A stretch of 64,000 bases of DNA from Leptolyngbya sp. Heron Island J (lineage in GTDB: Bacteria > Cyanobacteriota > Cyanobacteriia > Phormidesmidales > Phormidesmidaceae). The DNA lies in assembly GCF_000482245.1 (NCBI RefSeq), contig NZ_AWNH01000015.1:48753-112752 (forward strand), given 5' to 3'. Numbering within the stretch: position 1 is the first letter of the stretch; every line of letters starts with the position of its first letter. A program made the translations under genes and the position numbers. This document shows positions 55,564-63,773 of this stretch, piece by piece. The notes beneath the pieces were generated by a model. That model ran no database searches. It was given only the letters and a program-made list of their open reading frames with translations, and had not been told where the DNA came from.

Positions 55564-55897
55564 GTTGCTAAATGTGTTGGTTGCGATCGCCCAGGCCCTG
55601 GAGCGCCAGGCCGTGGCTCAAGAGCGAATTGCCACGGCTCTGGAAACTCAGCAGCTGCCCGAGACTGGCGATAAGGAACTAGCTGCCAAAGTTCTAGGTG
55701 TCAGCGTCCGCCAGGTGGAACGCTATCACAAAGAATGGATACTCAATGTTCACTACAGCTACCAGGGCCGCAAACCGACTTACAACCTGGCACTGCTCCG
55801 CGACTGGAAGGCCAATAAGGAAAACCCCACAGCCCACCAGCGAGCAATCCAGATTTGGCAACGTAGCCTACCCAGCAATCAAAAGAAGCGGGCGTAA
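55556..55897 (+). CDS. HTH protein, possible excisionase or copy-control factor
   Basis: 113 residues from GTG 55556. A helical start (LNVLVAIAQALERQAVAQERIATAL) is followed by a MerR/HTH_17-like motif, KELAAKVLGVSVRQVERYHKEW, and a basic end. In integrative elements, small HTH_17 proteins next to the replication gene often serve as excisionases (directionality factors). Here that role is inferred from size, motif and location only. Confidence 0.6.
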   Translation: MLKLLNVLVAIAQALERQAVAQERIATALETQQLPETGDKELAAKVLGVSVRQVERYHKEWILNVHYSYQGRKPTYNLALLRDWKANKENPTAHQRAIQIWQRSLPSNQKKRA

Positions 55898-56641
55898 TTA
55901 CTGATAGTTGTCGTTATCGTTATAGACGCTGTAGTAGCAACCAAACTGCTCCCAACCCTCAACCATGATCCAATTCCCTGCACCCGTGCGCGTAGTGCCA
56001 AGGTAACTCATGGTCGCCTCATAGACACCGGGTTCTACAGAGATGCTGTGAAAAGGAGCATCATCGCTACATTCCTCCGGCAAGCTTGCTGAGTCTGAAT
56101 AGTATCTACCACCTGGGTAAGCAGGGATTGTAAATGAGTAAGTCGTCTCAGACTCCAAGCTGTTCAGAGTAACCGTAACGGTTTCAGGTACTTCATTCTG
56201 AATGGTCAGAACAGAACCATTGTCGACTCGCTCAAGCAGCGCTGGAGCCTCTAAAGTGTTGAACGATTCCAATTGTTGAGTGCTTGAAAAGTCAAAGCCT
56301 CCATTGCTGAGCAATCTTCCAGTTGTCAGAGCTACAAAAAAGCCAAAAACAACTAGCCCTCGATTCCGATCAGCCCAGCTACCTCGCTCAATAGAAACAC
56401 CACGATACCAATAAAATTCTTTATTTTTATTAGTTGTTTTTCGAGCTTTCTGACCACCTCGCGTACGCACGGGCTGTGTTTTCCCTACCACCTCACGTTC
56501 CCGCTCCAAATCTCTAATTATCTTCTGTACTACCCATTCCGGCGATTGACCATGGTGACGTTTCTTATAGCCTCGATACAGCCGAATGGATGTCGCTCTG
56601 TCCTTTGTTAGGCGGGTAATACCAGATATATCAACTTGCAT
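55898..56641 (-). CDS. Membrane-anchored protein with beta-rich extracytoplasmic domain
   Basis: 247 residues. A very basic cytoplasmic N-terminus (about 1-92, many Arg/Lys), one hydrophobic helix (about 95-112, GLVVFGFFVALTTGRLL), then a beta-rich domain with two Cys (PEECSDD and FGCYYSV) and acidic end. Topology N-in, C-out. It is the only leftward gene between two rightward operons. No family recognised. Confidence 0.6.
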   Translation of the reverse strand: MQVDISGITRLTKDRATSIRLYRGYKKRHHGQSPEWVVQKIIRDLEREREVVGKTQPVRTRGGQKARKTTNKNKEFYWYRGVSIERGSWADRNRGLVVFGFFVALTTGRLLSNGGFDFSSTQQLESFNTLEAPALLERVDNGSVLTIQNEVPETVTVTLNSLESETTYSFTIPAYPGGRYYSDSASLPEECSDDAPFHSISVEPGVYEATMSYLGTTRTGAGNWIMVEGWEQFGCYYSVYNDNDNYQ

Positions 56642-56779
56642 ATTTAACCCTAGCTCTTATTAGAAATTCACCCCGGAATTCAACTGTCTGGTCAACCATT
56701 AAAAATTGACCAAGCTCATATTTAAAAAGTTCACGTAAGCTATTATCTGATTAATTCAAAATTATTGAACTATCGAACT

Positions 56780-57109
56780 ATGCGATTTCTGGATACTGAT
56801 ATTTTTGATGACGCTAAGACTGGGGCTAACGGCATGGAGAAAGTGTTGTTGCAGTTACTAACGGCTTACTATTACATCGCTAATGGTGTGACGTTTAAGC
56901 TGCGTGAAGCCTTGGGCTCCGATTCAGGGAACGAACCTGTCATTAGTTGGAACGGTCCCTACAAAGCTGCCGATGGGACAACAAGAATCACCGTGGTAGC
57001 TCACTTTTTGGTTAGTGAAGACGCATTGTCCCCAACCTATAGCGGTCTTTATCAAGCTGCTGAAGCCATGACCACATCAGATCCAGCTGCCGCTTATGTA
57101 GGCGATTAA
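56780..57109 (+). CDS. Hypothetical protein, first gene of late-like operon
   Basis: 109 residues from ATG 56780; a TTG five codons upstream is less likely. Mixed helices and strands (MEKVLLQLLTAYYYIANGV; TTRITVVAHFLVSED) with no signal peptide. Its stop is 2 bases before the next start. Not recognised. Confidence 0.55.
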   Translation: MRFLDTDIFDDAKTGANGMEKVLLQLLTAYYYIANGVTFKLREALGSDSGNEPVISWNGPYKAADGTTRITVVAHFLVSEDALSPTYSGLYQAAEAMTTSDPAAAYVGD

Positions 57110-57111
57110 GT

Positions 57112-59496
57112 GTGAGCGTTCCTAAAGAAGTCATCTCAGAACTGAATAGATTAGAAAACCTAGCTGCTGAAGCTGGCGAGTTTACGACTCAAGGCAGATC
57201 GTATACAGCTCAACGTGATGCATTGGCAACTCAATGGGCAAATCGCTCAAGAGGTTACACAGACAGGTTGCGTAGCGCCAGCCCTACACCCGCTACTAAC
57301 GGGCCAAAACTCAACGTAACGGGTGATACAGCGCTAGCCCAAATCCAGTCTATTGATAGATATATTCAGCGAGATGACATCTCTCCGAGGCAACGTAGCG
57401 ATGCATTTAACAGACGTACTGCAATCCAAAATCAGGCTTTAGAGGCTAGTAGGGTTCAGCGGCAAAACCTACAACAACAAGTCACATCACGCTCCAACCA
57501 TACCCCACCATCAAAGGGAGGGCCTTTAACAAGTAGTCATCAGTTTATTAATCCAAAAACAAGGCCTACACCTAGCAGGGGTTACCCAGGCGCTGGTTCC
57601 AATTTAGGAAATGGAGCACGAGCATTAAATGGGTTAAACAAAGTCTCTAATGCACTTGGAGTCGTTTATGGTGCGGTCAACGCACCCGGCAATTTTAGGC
57701 AAGGTTATGCTGAAGGGTTTAACCGGGGGCGATACGTTCCTGGTTTAAGCGAAGCCTCAGGCGTTGCTCAAGGATTACAAAATACGCTGACACCTTTCTC
57801 CCCTTCAGCGTCAGCAGCAGGTTTTTTGACTGGCCTTGCTACAGGCGCTGTCAACAGGTTGTTTGGCAAAAACAAACCTGATAGTGAGCGTGCTCCAGAA
57901 ATCACACAGGACCGTCAGCTTCCCTCTGGCATAACCATCCCAACCAATGAAAATGGAGACCCCATAGCTCAAGAACCTGGCAGAGTTTATGACATTAGCT
58001 TCAGGGGCAGGTCATGTAGACCAAAAGAAGGGACCTGCGGTAACTGGAGTGAAGGAGAAAGAAGAGTCGTAGGACCTGTAAGGATAAAAATTGAGCGAAA
58101 TGAACAGCAAACTCCAAATCCTGATGGAAGCCCCATTTATGGAAAAACGGTCAAAGTTATCACAGGCAATCCTGAAGATGATTTCAATATTAGAGGCTCT
58201 ACCAATGAGGATGTGTTTGATCCTGAGGGAGAAATTACAGATTCAACTCCTGTGGATGGATTGCCTGATAACTACACACCAAATCTGCCAAGCGCCCCCA
58301 AAATACTGGCACCAAGGTCAACGCCATATGAATCCCCAGGCACTGGCCCACAAGACTCATCCGCACCAGAGCCAACACCTAACGCAACCCCCCAGGACAT
58401 CGCCTCTCCAACTATCCCATCACCCTCTCAAGGCTTGTCGCCAGGTGTTGCACCTGACTCTGGCCGGAATGAAGCACCAACAGCACCGTCTGTTCCGGGT
58501 TTTCCACCGTTGCCGCTAATCCCCGGCAACGCTACCAACGCTAGCAATAATCGGAAACCAGAGACTCAATCTGGCAACAACGGCAATAGCTCTAACCCAC
58601 CGGACAGTTGCAACAGTCGATGTGGTCTCCCAGGTATTAACCAAACTAAAAAAACTGAAAAAAGGATACTGGACGCTCTTGGAAACCTAACTGACCTATC
58701 AGGGCTAGGGCTGCTGGTAACCATCCTAGACATCGTCAACGGCATTAGTTCAGCTGTTGGGGTCTCAGCATTTCCCATGTCAGTCCCCAGCATATTGAAC
58801 AAAAAATCAACCGAGACCACGACGCTCAACAACCTGGGTGAAGCTCACCTTTGGCAGGCCAAAAACTTAGATTCCACCATTGGCGGCTGGCCCAATACCA
58901 TCCAGGACTTAGATAGTGGCAACCCACTAGAAAACCTCACCGTCAGTGACTCACTCGCTGAGATTCAAGGGATGCTAATGGCTATGGCTGTGGGGCAAGG
59001 CATCAACCAGCAGGGCATTTTCAAAACCTTGACCGAGACCACTGGCATCAAACAGCAAACCATGCTGGCCCGACAATTTGCACAAGGTAACGCTGAGTAT
59101 CTGGGGTACAACCTGCGCCAGACTACTCGCCAGGTGCCTAACACATATACACCCGGTGTAGAGAACATCTTGGAGCTGCTTAACCCAGGTCATGTACCGA
59201 TGGAAGCCGTCGAAAATGTTGACAACATGGACCTGCAAAGCTGTCTACGTGAGCTATGTGCATCAGCCGCCATCATCCGGGCTGTGTTCTTTAGAAATAC
59301 CGGCACTAACGATATTGAACAGGCCCTGCGCGAACGACTAGACCAGGCCCGTAATGTCAACGAAACAGCAGGCGGCTCCGACTTCGACGAATATCTACGA
59401 CAGGTAGAACAAGGCTTTGGGCTATCGAACCCCTATGGTCGTGACCAAACTCAGGGGCCTCAACTCAGAGATCGCAGTGACAACACCACACCATAA
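57112..59496 (+). CDS. Large multi-segment protein, unknown (late-like operon)
   Basis: 794 residues from GTG 57112. N-terminal coiled-coil-like region (about 1-140), a Gly/Ala helical region with FRQGYAEGFNRGRY (about 195), a small domain with two Cys (GRSCRPKEGTCGNW, about 300), a ~120-residue Pro/Ser/Thr-rich linker (about 400-505), a CNSRCG motif, then helical C-terminal domain with hydrophobic segments (LTDLSGLGLLVTILDIVNG, about 535) and a NPGHVPMEAVENVDNMDLQ region. No known family. Length and linker suggest a structural or secreted component. Confidence 0.65.
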   Translation: MSVPKEVISELNRLENLAAEAGEFTTQGRSYTAQRDALATQWANRSRGYTDRLRSASPTPATNGPKLNVTGDTALAQIQSIDRYIQRDDISPRQRSDAFNRRTAIQNQALEASRVQRQNLQQQVTSRSNHTPPSKGGPLTSSHQFINPKTRPTPSRGYPGAGSNLGNGARALNGLNKVSNALGVVYGAVNAPGNFRQGYAEGFNRGRYVPGLSEASGVAQGLQNTLTPFSPSASAAGFLTGLATGAVNRLFGKNKPDSERAPEITQDRQLPSGITIPTNENGDPIAQEPGRVYDISFRGRSCRPKEGTCGNWSEGERRVVGPVRIKIERNEQQTPNPDGSPIYGKTVKVITGNPEDDFNIRGSTNEDVFDPEGEITDSTPVDGLPDNYTPNLPSAPKILAPRSTPYESPGTGPQDSSAPEPTPNATPQDIASPTIPSPSQGLSPGVAPDSGRNEAPTAPSVPGFPPLPLIPGNATNASNNRKPETQSGNNGNSSNPPDSCNSRCGLPGINQTKKTEKRILDALGNLTDLSGLGLLVTILDIVNGISSAVGVSAFPMSVPSILNKKSTETTTLNNLGEAHLWQAKNLDSTIGGWPNTIQDLDSGNPLENLTVSDSLAEIQGMLMAMAVGQGINQQGIFKTLTETTGIKQQTMLARQFAQGNAEYLGYNLRQTTRQVPNTYTPGVENILELLNPGHVPMEAVENVDNMDLQSCLRELCASAAIIRAVFFRNTGTNDIEQALRERLDQARNVNETAGGSDFDEYLRQVEQGFGLSNPYGRDQTQGPQLRDRSDNTTP

Positions 59497-59498
59497 CC

Positions 59499-61043
59499 AT
59501 GGGCATATCTCTCAACGCCGCTACCCTGTTTAGCCGGGTCAATGCTCGTACCCGGCAGTTCTCACGCGGTCTATTTCAAGCGGGCGGCGGCCTTAGTGCA
59601 GCTGGGGCCGCTGCCGGATCACTGTCGTTGGTCAACCATCTGAAGGGGTTTGCTGTGGGTGCGGTACTGCAGGCCATACCCAGTATGATTTGGTCATTCT
59701 CAAGCCTGTGGACCCTGTTTTTTCAGAGTACGCTTCAAATCTTTTCATTTGACTGGAACCGGCCTGACGAGGCATTAGACCAGCAAGTCAGAAATCAATG
59801 GACGGCCTATGGATCGGTTCTCGGCAGTGTCACGGGTAGCACCATTGGTTACCTAGCCTGTGGCGTTCTGCCAGCCACATCGCTGTTTGCCATTGATGAG
59901 CGCATGGCCTTGTATGTCACCCAACAGGTTGGCGAGGAATTTATAGATGAGTTCATTGGCCAGGCCGCTTTCGCCATCCGGCTCGCCGCTCGAAATTTAG
60001 TCCAGCAAGGGGCCTTTGATGTTTATAAAAATGTCCGGCGCTGGCTGAAAGAAGATTCCAATCCCATTCTTAATACCATTCTGGGGTCTCAGAGAGCTGA
60101 AGAAATTAAGGCAACCTGGGGCGAACAAAGTGCAAACCCCTTTACTATCTATGGCGCGATTGATGAGCAGGTGGAGCGCATCCCCTCAGCCTTTTGGCGA
60201 AACTTCACTGAGGAAATGATCGAGGAAGTCTTTGATAGCTGCATCGAAGCTGGCTACGTTGTCGCGTACTCCCTCGATGGCTGGTTTGCGCAACAGAGAA
60301 TGGCCCAACAGGAAGCTGAGCGGGTGGTAGAAGTTCAGCCGGATCGAACAAACGACCGTGAGAAAATTGTGCTCGCCGGTCCCGAAAGTCACGTTAAAGC
60401 GGGCGTTTCTCAAGCGTTAGTATCCCATCAGCTGATTCAGAGTCGAGATGTGGGGCAACTGATCGGTGCGCCGGTTGATGACTATGTCAGAGAAAAAGAG
60501 CTCAGTCTACGTATCAAATTCCAGCTATACAGCGTTGATGCTCCTCCCTACATCACGGTCGGGGCTAACGCTGTACAAAGGGTCACCATAACGGTCCCCG
60601 ATGTCAAACGTTCGGCCTTAGACTGGCAGCAGCTCAGAGCCGCTTTAGGTGGGCCAAATGGGTATCTATGGGGACGATGGCGAGCGACAGCACGGCTAGG
60701 CAAAAACGAATATGTGTCTGCATTTGGTGCGACCGCAGACGAAGCAGAAGACCGAATAAGGGCTGTAATGACCCTCAGTAACTCGGTGATTCAAACCGTC
60801 ACCGTAACGGAGGAACGACGGGCAGACGAACGAATCATAAACCCCCGGTTGCAGAAAAACGTGACCAGGGTGTATCCCGGTCACGTCACAGTGGTCAACC
60901 GACAGCGGGTGCTGGCCGCCGATCAAGGGCGGGTCTCGGTGAACGGTAGTTTTATTGATAGGCAAGCGCGTTTTGAGCTGTGGCGCGATACGGCCCCCCG
61001 CAACTTTCAGGCAGACATCGCCGAACTCCTTAGGTTTGCCTAG
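59499..61043 (+). CDS. Large membrane-associated protein, unknown (late-like operon)
   Basis: 514 residues, start ATG 59499, two bases after the previous stop. Gly/Ala-rich N-terminus with two hydrophobic segments (about 53-80 and 105-128), a long helical region with paired charged stretches (about 140-275), then a beta-rich C-terminal half (about 300-514) with repeated VT.TV.E patterns. It could be a membrane-bound scaffold paired with the 794-residue protein. Not recognised. Confidence 0.65.
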   Translation: MGISLNAATLFSRVNARTRQFSRGLFQAGGGLSAAGAAAGSLSLVNHLKGFAVGAVLQAIPSMIWSFSSLWTLFFQSTLQIFSFDWNRPDEALDQQVRNQWTAYGSVLGSVTGSTIGYLACGVLPATSLFAIDERMALYVTQQVGEEFIDEFIGQAAFAIRLAARNLVQQGAFDVYKNVRRWLKEDSNPILNTILGSQRAEEIKATWGEQSANPFTIYGAIDEQVERIPSAFWRNFTEEMIEEVFDSCIEAGYVVAYSLDGWFAQQRMAQQEAERVVEVQPDRTNDREKIVLAGPESHVKAGVSQALVSHQLIQSRDVGQLIGAPVDDYVREKELSLRIKFQLYSVDAPPYITVGANAVQRVTITVPDVKRSALDWQQLRAALGGPNGYLWGRWRATARLGKNEYVSAFGATADEAEDRIRAVMTLSNSVIQTVTVTEERRADERIINPRLQKNVTRVYPGHVTVVNRQRVLAADQGRVSVNGSFIDRQARFELWRDTAPRNFQADIAELLRFA

Positions 61044-61233
61044 CAATCAGGTATTCACGTTCTTTCTGGATTTGATCCAGCACTTGAACATGAGTCATGT
61101 TCAACTCATTCTGTAGCCGCCTAACCAGCGTGATTCTAGGCCTGTACTGATAGGGCCGCCCAAACCTGGTTTTTGTTCGGAGCATCGCCCGGCGGCTACA
61201 GGTAGACATGCGAGCGTAAGCGATTGTGACCAT
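61030..61233 (-). CDS. Small basic protein on the opposite strand
   Basis: 67 residues, Arg-rich first half and an amphipathic helix in the second (LVRRLQNELNMTHVQVLDQIQKERE). Overlaps the end of the convergent 514-residue gene by 14 bases. No clear ribosome site. The helical periodicity makes it more convincing than most opposite-strand frames here, but it could be spurious. Confidence 0.35.
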   Translation of the reverse strand: MVTIAYARMSTCSRRAMLRTKTRFGRPYQYRPRITLVRRLQNELNMTHVQVLDQIQKEREYLIARQT

Positions 61234-61323
61234 GGTTAAAAACTAATTGTCTTAAGAGACTCCCTTAAGGGGTGTAATACACCACACGCCCCATCTGGCA
61301 GTGGTTTCACCAAAATTCTTTTG

Positions 61324-61350
61324 CTATCGTAGCGAACGAAATCACGATAG
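61324..61350 (+). promoter_or_regulatory. Inverted repeat in front of the 212-residue gene
   Basis: CTATCGT (61324-61330) and ACGATAG (61344-61350) flank a 13-base spacer; the right arm contains the TAGGAG ribosome site. Could hide the ribosome site in RNA or be an operator. A second hairpin with GGTGT/ACACC arms is centred near 61276. Confidence 0.5.
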
Positions 61351-61362
61351 GAGTACAGGCGT

Positions 61363-62001
61363 ATGGGCTCTGTCTATGGGGCCAGGACTAAAGTTGCTGT
61401 CACCCCGTTTAATGGTTCAACGATCAACTATGGTTTTGCAACCAACTGCACAGAAGCGGAGCAAAACGTTTTAGGACACACTCAGGTGGCTGCTGTTGTA
61501 GGCATCATCGTGTATGGTGCATCCGCTCCCAAGCCTGGGCGAATGACTAAAAACCCAGATGGCGCTCAGGGTGGTCCCAATACCAACACAACGTCGTTTG
61601 TGGATTGGGAGTCAATCAACGGCGCAATTGCCGCTGACTGGAAACTAGTGCGGGGCTCCACTCGGAATCCTAAGCTAGGGCGCGGGTCTAGAAGTATACG
61701 GGTTAAGGCTGAGATTGCTCCACAGCTACTCAAAGTGTGGGACATGAAAACTGAGCAGTTCAACCGGATTACGGCTGCAACGCTCGCTGAGATGGGGATA
61801 TCAGCCTATGTACAGGCGGATCTGAACAACCCTAATGTCATTCAGGGTGACAACAAGATTGAGGGGGCTTCGGTCTTTGGGGCTCGCTCTGATGAGGGCT
61901 TAAGCATCGGATTTATTGACCACACCCGAGTAGACAATATGCCCGCTGGCTGGGCCGCTTTCGGCAGAGCCGTGACGGACGATCCACGCGCAGCAAACTA
62001 A
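61363..62001 (+). CDS. Hypothetical protein (late-like operon)
   Basis: 212 residues with a good ribosome site (TAGGAG). Rich in Gly, Ala, Asn and Thr, mostly beta with few helices, no signal peptide, no Cys-rich region except one Cys (NCTEAEQNV). Segments such as TPFNGSTINYGFATN and KPGRMTKNPDGAQGGPNTN fit an extracellular or virion-surface-type fold, but I do not recognise a family. Candidate major structural protein; inference only. Confidence 0.6.
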   Translation: MGSVYGARTKVAVTPFNGSTINYGFATNCTEAEQNVLGHTQVAAVVGIIVYGASAPKPGRMTKNPDGAQGGPNTNTTSFVDWESINGAIAADWKLVRGSTRNPKLGRGSRSIRVKAEIAPQLLKVWDMKTEQFNRITAATLAEMGISAYVQADLNNPNVIQGDNKIEGASVFGARSDEGLSIGFIDHTRVDNMPAGWAAFGRAVTDDPRAAN

Positions 62002-62015
62002 TAGGGCTACACACG

Positions 62016-62309
62016 ATGAGGACTGAGATTGCAGCAGATGGGGTACCGGAGGTGGTGATCACCTATGAGGAATCGGTCTCTAATGGATGGCTATCCCAAG
62101 GCGGCATTATCCTGCCAGGGCATCCGTTGTATGCAGAAACCTTAAACGCTCCATCCGCTGACATTTTGGACAGCCTCAGGTTTGGTGATAGCTCAAACCA
62201 ACGGCACATCATTTTTGGCCGCAATGGCCTGATGCGACCAGCAACTGAAACCCAATTGGATGCATACATCCATGAGGGTGAATACGACCAACGACTAACC
62301 CAAATTTAG
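62016..62309 (+). CDS. Hypothetical protein (late-like operon)
   Basis: 97 residues, soluble, acidic, beta-rich with PGHPLYAETLNAPSAD. Starts 14 bases after the previous stop. No recognised family. Confidence 0.55.
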   Translation: MRTEIAADGVPEVVITYEESVSNGWLSQGGIILPGHPLYAETLNAPSADILDSLRFGDSSNQRHIIFGRNGLMRPATETQLDAYIHEGEYDQRLTQI

Positions 62310-62321
62310 GATTTTTCAACT

Positions 62322-62666
62322 ATGGCAGACATCACACCCACTATGGTGAACGCCCACTTGGGCACCAACGTTTTTGAAGACGATGGCAGTGGCAATGCCA
62401 CCCTTAATTTCAGCCTGCTGACGGGTGACATAGTCGGTATGGACTCCCCATTAGCAGAAGGCGCTATCAAGCTTTTAGATGCACTTTCAGGGACCGCCGT
62501 TGCTGAATATGACGCTGACAACGCTAACGATGCCCGCTCTACCTACCCAGTGATCAACCGCGTACCGACGACCATTGATGGCGATCCAGCGTTACGGGTC
62601 ACTGGCACCGCCGTTGCTAAGGTGGTCATCGGCGATAGCTTGGATGAAGCTGTAGCTCTTTCATAG
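62322..62666 (+). CDS. Hypothetical protein (late-like operon)
   Basis: 114 residues, acidic, with the repeated 'V...L.GTNVFEDDGSGN' and 'GTAVAEYDADNAND' Asp/Asn-rich turns. No signal or membrane segment. Twelve bases behind the preceding gene. Possibly a small structural or decoration-type protein; not recognised. Confidence 0.55.
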   Translation: MADITPTMVNAHLGTNVFEDDGSGNATLNFSLLTGDIVGMDSPLAEGAIKLLDALSGTAVAEYDADNANDARSTYPVINRVPTTIDGDPALRVTGTAVAKVVIGDSLDEAVALS

Positions 62667-62733
62667 TGCAGGGGGTGAGGTCACCATCCCCCAAAGCTTT
62701 TTAGATGCTTTCCCAGGTGGCCTTGTATTTTCG

Positions 62734-63345
62734 TTGCGGCAAGCGTACAGCTCGGTTTCGGGGCCGTTTTTTGACGGGACACCCTCAGACCTGTTGACCC
62801 TTAACAGTGAGTCCATTCACTTGAATAAAGAACACGGGTCCATTCAAGTGGATGACGATTGGCTGACCACTCAAGATGGCGCTAGCTTGATTAGCTCTTC
62901 GCCGATTTCAGTCCCAACGACTCGGTTGATTAGTTTGGTCATTCGTCTATCGGCGGCTCGCACTGGCCAGCCCAATAGGGGCGATATCTACGTTGGTAAT
63001 TCCAGTGCTGCAGTTGATCGGCTCTTTACCGTCTTCTCAGACGAGATTGCCTATTTTCGGGTCAATAAAGGCGGGGCATATCTAGGCACCGGGATACCGA
63101 TGGCCGCAGATCAACCCTTGGTGTTGACTGCCAATATCTCGCCTGATAGACAAGATATCTGGCTGAACGAGACCTTGGTTAGTTCGTCTGACTCCTTTGT
63201 TGAGCCGAATTTGGGGCCACTCACGTTAAGTCTGTATGGGGTTGACTATGCCTTTGTTGGCATTTGGAGCGGGGAAACTATCCCGTCTGATCCAACCGCT
63301 GTGATTGCCGCCGTCATGCAGGAATTCGGCATTCCCACTAATTAG
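62734..63345 (+). CDS. Lectin/LamG-like beta-sandwich candidate, unknown start
   Basis: 203 residues from TTG 62734. Beta-rich throughout, with a pattern recalling LamG/concanavalin-type sandwiches (LVIRLSAARTGQPNRGDIYVGNS..., LSLYGVDYAFVGIWSGETIP). The coding frame appears to extend upstream to about 62656 without any ATG/GTG/TTG (TIPQSFLDAFPGGLVFSL continues the protein), behind a strong GGGGGTGAGG ribosome-like sequence at 62671-62680 and an ATC at 62686. The true start may therefore be non-standard. Confidence 0.55.
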   Translation: MRQAYSSVSGPFFDGTPSDLLTLNSESIHLNKEHGSIQVDDDWLTTQDGASLISSSPISVPTTRLISLVIRLSAARTGQPNRGDIYVGNSSAAVDRLFTVFSDEIAYFRVNKGGAYLGTGIPMAADQPLVLTANISPDRQDIWLNETLVSSSDSFVEPNLGPLTLSLYGVDYAFVGIWSGETIPSDPTAVIAAVMQEFGIPTN

Positions 63346-63768
63346 ATGGTTTGGCAATATGCAGGGCAGGCACAGGTATCCGGGAGTGTTCTGTGGAGCA
63401 TTCCCATCCCCGTCTTTGGTGAGCACGTAAGGCTGACCTATAGCTCCACCAATCCAACGGTGCTAAATGCGGGCTTCCGTGGCTACATGCGGGTGAAGTT
63501 CACCGATCAGAATATTGTTTCTAATCGGTGGCTTCGCATTTGGCCCAAACCCCAATCAGAAATGGTTGTAATGTCTCCCTGGGAACCCGACTTAGGCCGT
63601 CACGAGGTGCAGTTCAAAAGCAGCCGGTATGTGCCGGTCGATGGGTGGAGTGTGGTGGTGGAGTATTGGGTACCGCAGCGAGACCCCATTGAAGACATCG
63701 TCGAGGACATTGACCTGCTGGTGGATGACCTCGTTGACGAATATCAGGAGCAGGATTTGAACCCGTAA
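63346..63768 (+). CDS. Hypothetical beta-rich protein (late-like operon)
   Basis: 140 residues, ATG directly abutting the previous stop. Beta-rich middle (HVRLTYSSTNPTVLNAG, MRVKFTDQN), Trp-rich, with a strongly acidic helical end (PIEDIVEDIDLLVDDLVDEYQEQ). Followed 5 bases later by the FHA gene. Not recognised. Confidence 0.6.
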   Translation: MVWQYAGQAQVSGSVLWSIPIPVFGEHVRLTYSSTNPTVLNAGFRGYMRVKFTDQNIVSNRWLRIWPKPQSEMVVMSPWEPDLGRHEVQFKSSRYVPVDGWSVVVEYWVPQRDPIEDIVEDIDLLVDDLVDEYQEQDLNP

Positions 63769-63773
63769 GTTCA

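Noticed and set aside
58091..58519. 142-codon frame inside the 794-residue gene
   Set aside because: Same strand, shifted phase, Pro/His-rich shadow of the linker; no ribosome site.
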